From: Acridotheres tristis
Lineage: Eukaryota > Chordata > Aves > Passeriformes > Sturnidae
DNA: 64,000 bases
Assembly (NCBI GenBank): GCA_037013685.1
Contig: CM072919.1
Coordinates: 51,392,116 to 51,456,115, forward strand
Direction of reading: 5' to 3'
A program made the position numbers and the translations under genes. Shown one piece after another: positions 61,797-64,000 of this stretch. The first letter of the stretch is position 1. Every line of letters starts with the position of its first letter. Under the pieces are notes generated by a model. That model was not told where the DNA came from. It was given only the letters and a program-made list of their open reading frames with translations, and made no database searches.

Positions 61797-63050
61797 CATT
61801 CTTGGATTTATCTAGTACCCCCAGTCATTTTTCCTCCCAGACTAAGGAAGCCTAGTCTGTTCAATCTATCCTCATGTGGAAATGAATGGAACATAGTTGT
61901 CATGTTTCTCCCTTTCTGGTTTTAGTGTCCTTTTCGAGATGCTATGAGGAGAGCTCTGCTTAGTATTAATTATATGAGCTCATCTTGGACTTGGGGCATA
62001 ATAATGATTTCTGGTTTGCTCTAATTTTCTTTCATAGTAAGTCCTAAAAGTTGATTTTCATTTTTACTGTCTCTGGGTATTAGGCTGAGGTTTTCACAGA
62101 AATAAACACAATGCCTCCACAATCTTCCTTCTGAACAGTAATAGTTCATTTAGAGTCCATCCCTGGGAATGTATACACCCCGTGTACATACATATAGGTC
62201 GTGGTTTTTTCCCAGATGCATTACTTTCATGGAACAGAATTTATCGTTCACTTTATCGCTGAGTTGCTCAGTATTGTGATGTGCTTCAGCACACATGCAG
62301 TTTGTATTTAACCGACCTGAATGTTATACTACCAGCAAATATTTTTACTTCTCTCTCTCAATACATATTCACTTTCCAAATAATTTTAGTGACTATGTGA
62401 ATGAACATATATCTCCACTCCACTCTTAATATTGCAACACCTGAAAGTTATTTCTTCTTTTTTTTTTGCTTGTACGAAAAGGACCAGTAGTAGGAGTAAT
62501 ATTAATATTGTTATTCCTACATTCATATAAAAACCACTGGATCTTGTTTGGCATCTTGTTTGGCCATATAATCTCCATCTGTAAGGAATTCTATTACATT
62601 TTCAGGGCATGACCTAGTTCTTCAGGCACTACACTGAATGTTTCCCACTGTGTCACACTTATGCATATGTATTACTGTGTCTATATTATGACTTCCTCCA
62701 GAATGTCCAGTACAGAAGTCAAACTCATCTCTTGTACTCGGATCTGCTGTGAATTCCTTCCTAAATATAAGTTTCAAATTTTTCAGATTTGACTATTCTG
62801 GTCTCAATATCATTTTAAACAGTAAATTGTACACCACAGTTCATAGGTCAACAATTTTGTACTGATTGCCTTTGTAACTCTTTGTGAAATATAATTCAAT
62901 CATTACAATTTATGGCTGTTCAATTGCCTTTATTGAAGCTCCTCTGCTGCAGAGTGTTGTGATGGATTCTGAACCTTTAACTCACCATGCTTGAAACCTC
63001 TCCCAGCTTAATACAACCGTGCACTTTAGATGAATACTGTCTAGCCCATC
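61797..63050 (-). mobile_element. Ancient LINE (CR1/L2-like) remnant, antisense
   Basis: Successive blocks resemble a very old antisense CR1-type element found across reptile and bird genomes. They include 'CTGTTCAATCTATCCTCATG', 'GTGTCCTTTTCGAGATGC', 'GGTATTAGGCTGAGGTTTTC', 'CCAGATGCATTACTTTCATG', 'CCAGCAAATATTTTTACTTC', 'CATAGGTCAACAATTTTGTA' and 'TAGATGAATACTGTCTAGCC'. Order is consistent but identity is low, so family and limits are uncertain. Some such remnants have become conserved regulatory DNA, which is untested here. Confidence 0.45.
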
Positions 63051-64000
63051 TGCTCTTCAGATAAATACTTGATGAAACGAACAGTCCTGCAACCACAGCA
63101 AGTTCCTGATGTAACTCACTTGAAAAGGTTTTCTACATTGCTAGTCAGCCTTCAATAACCACTGCCACCACCGCAATTGTAATTGGGCATCTACCTCCTT
63201 CAGGAACACAGACAGTTATTGTCTCTGTCTTCAAGTATTTGACAATGAAAGTAAAAGCTATCCAGAAAGATATAGTATATTTTAGTTTGGATTCTCTGTT
63301 GTGACTTTTAGACTCTTGTTACTGAAGGCAAAAGAGCTGGAGGATCAGAGCTCTGCCTGTTTGACTGCAGTCAGGGATATTCGTTGCATATACACATTTA
63401 AAGAAGCATCTAGACACAGATTCATTGCTCTAAATATCTGCCTGTCCTTGTTAGCTCTTCTTTTGGCTTCTGTGGTACTCCTGATGCTTGGTAAATGACT
63501 GCCTTCAAATGCCTGCCTTGACAACTGAGCTCTATATAACAACCGCCAGCAAAACTCAAGTTGAACCATGGGGCTGTCTGAATAATTTAGATGAGTGTTA
63601 CTTCTACAACTTCAACACATTTACAACCAAATCCAATACAGATGAACTGCTGTATAACAGTCTATCCATGGCAAATTGGGCCAGAGAGAGCCTACAAGTT
63701 CATGAGATGAAAATACCCAAAGAATGAAAGCAATTGAATTCTACAGGTGTTGAATATATTTTTCCTACTTATATATAGATTCCAACAAAATATGAAAATA
63801 CCAAAAATGGTTTATCATAACAACACAGGTTTGTCCAGATTCAAGTCTTTAACCCATCTCCATCCAGATCTATTTTTTCCAGATTATGCAGGCTACACTC
63901 AGACTTACTGAATTTAAGAATGTGTTGACTAATACTTGTTAGATGTGGCCTTTTTTAGGTGGCAATGCAAAATATTATGCTTAAACTGGCATAATTTTAA
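63051..64000. other. DNA with no recognised gene at the window end
   Basis: Two overlapping frames (63301-63498 with a hydrophobic C-terminal segment, and 63488-63727) are open but resemble no known protein. Codon usage and surroundings do not argue for a gene, so they are not called. Confidence 0.45.

Noticed and set aside
63301..63727. Two overlapping frames, one with a hydrophobic segment
   Set aside because: No recognised domain, and no start or splice context. It may be part of older repeat sequence.
1..64000. CRISPR arrays, operons, tRNA or rRNA genes
   Set aside because: The sequence is clearly vertebrate, with no regular spaced repeats, and I recognise no tRNA or rRNA.

Overview
This 64 kb window looks like non-coding DNA from a bird, most likely a songbird. 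The evidence is entirely in its mobile elements. Several pieces of CR1 LINE carry the characteristic avian CR1 3' end (TTCTATGATT-like tails). There are also betaretrovirus-like (ERVK) and ERVL-type LTRs of kinds I know from bird genomes. The DNA is AT-rich and has many A-runs and short microsatellites. I found no host protein-coding gene I can support. All reading frames are short, and most lie in repeats or are random. The window is best read as a large intron or a gene-poor intergenic region.

Layout. 1-10.7 kb: unique AT-rich DNA with one CR1 3' end (704-1070). 10.73-11.97 kb: a decayed CR1 body with remains of endonuclease and reverse transcriptase. 13.3-24.6 kb: a cluster of five LTR insertions. 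(a) A complete but internally gutted ERVK-like provirus, 13308-16667, + strand, with two LTRs of about 655 bp, a 6-bp target duplication, a tRNA-Lys-like primer site, a splice donor, a matrix-only gag frame and a polypurine tract. (b) A related solo LTR on the - strand, 17863-18525, with its own 6-bp duplication. (c) A truncated ERVL-like LTR at about 18.64-19.73 kb. (d) A 1.36 kb LTR at 21977-23339. (e) A 722-bp LTR at 23832-24553 with a 5-bp duplication. 24.6-60.4 kb: mainly unique DNA with CR1 fragments at 27.84, 32.79, 34.50, 40.50 and 48.13 kb, a (TTTA)n microsatellite, a 42-bp tandem duplication and a diverged duplication of about 117 bp. 60.4-64 kb: CR1 on the - strand, probably split by another insertion, then a very old LINE-like stretch.

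The most interesting object is the small provirus. Only about 2.05 kb separates its LTRs. It keeps the cis signals needed for mobilisation (LTRs, primer site, leader, splice donor, polypurine tract) but has no visible capsid, nucleocapsid, protease, polymerase or envelope. A second open segment (15606-15845) follows a good splice-acceptor-like tract. It therefore resembles a non-autonomous element that would depend on proteins from other retroviruses. LTR divergence of about 2.8% (my hand count) points to a fairly recent insertion.

Limits: repeat family names come from recognition without a database. Conserved-element and exon candidates are suggestions only.
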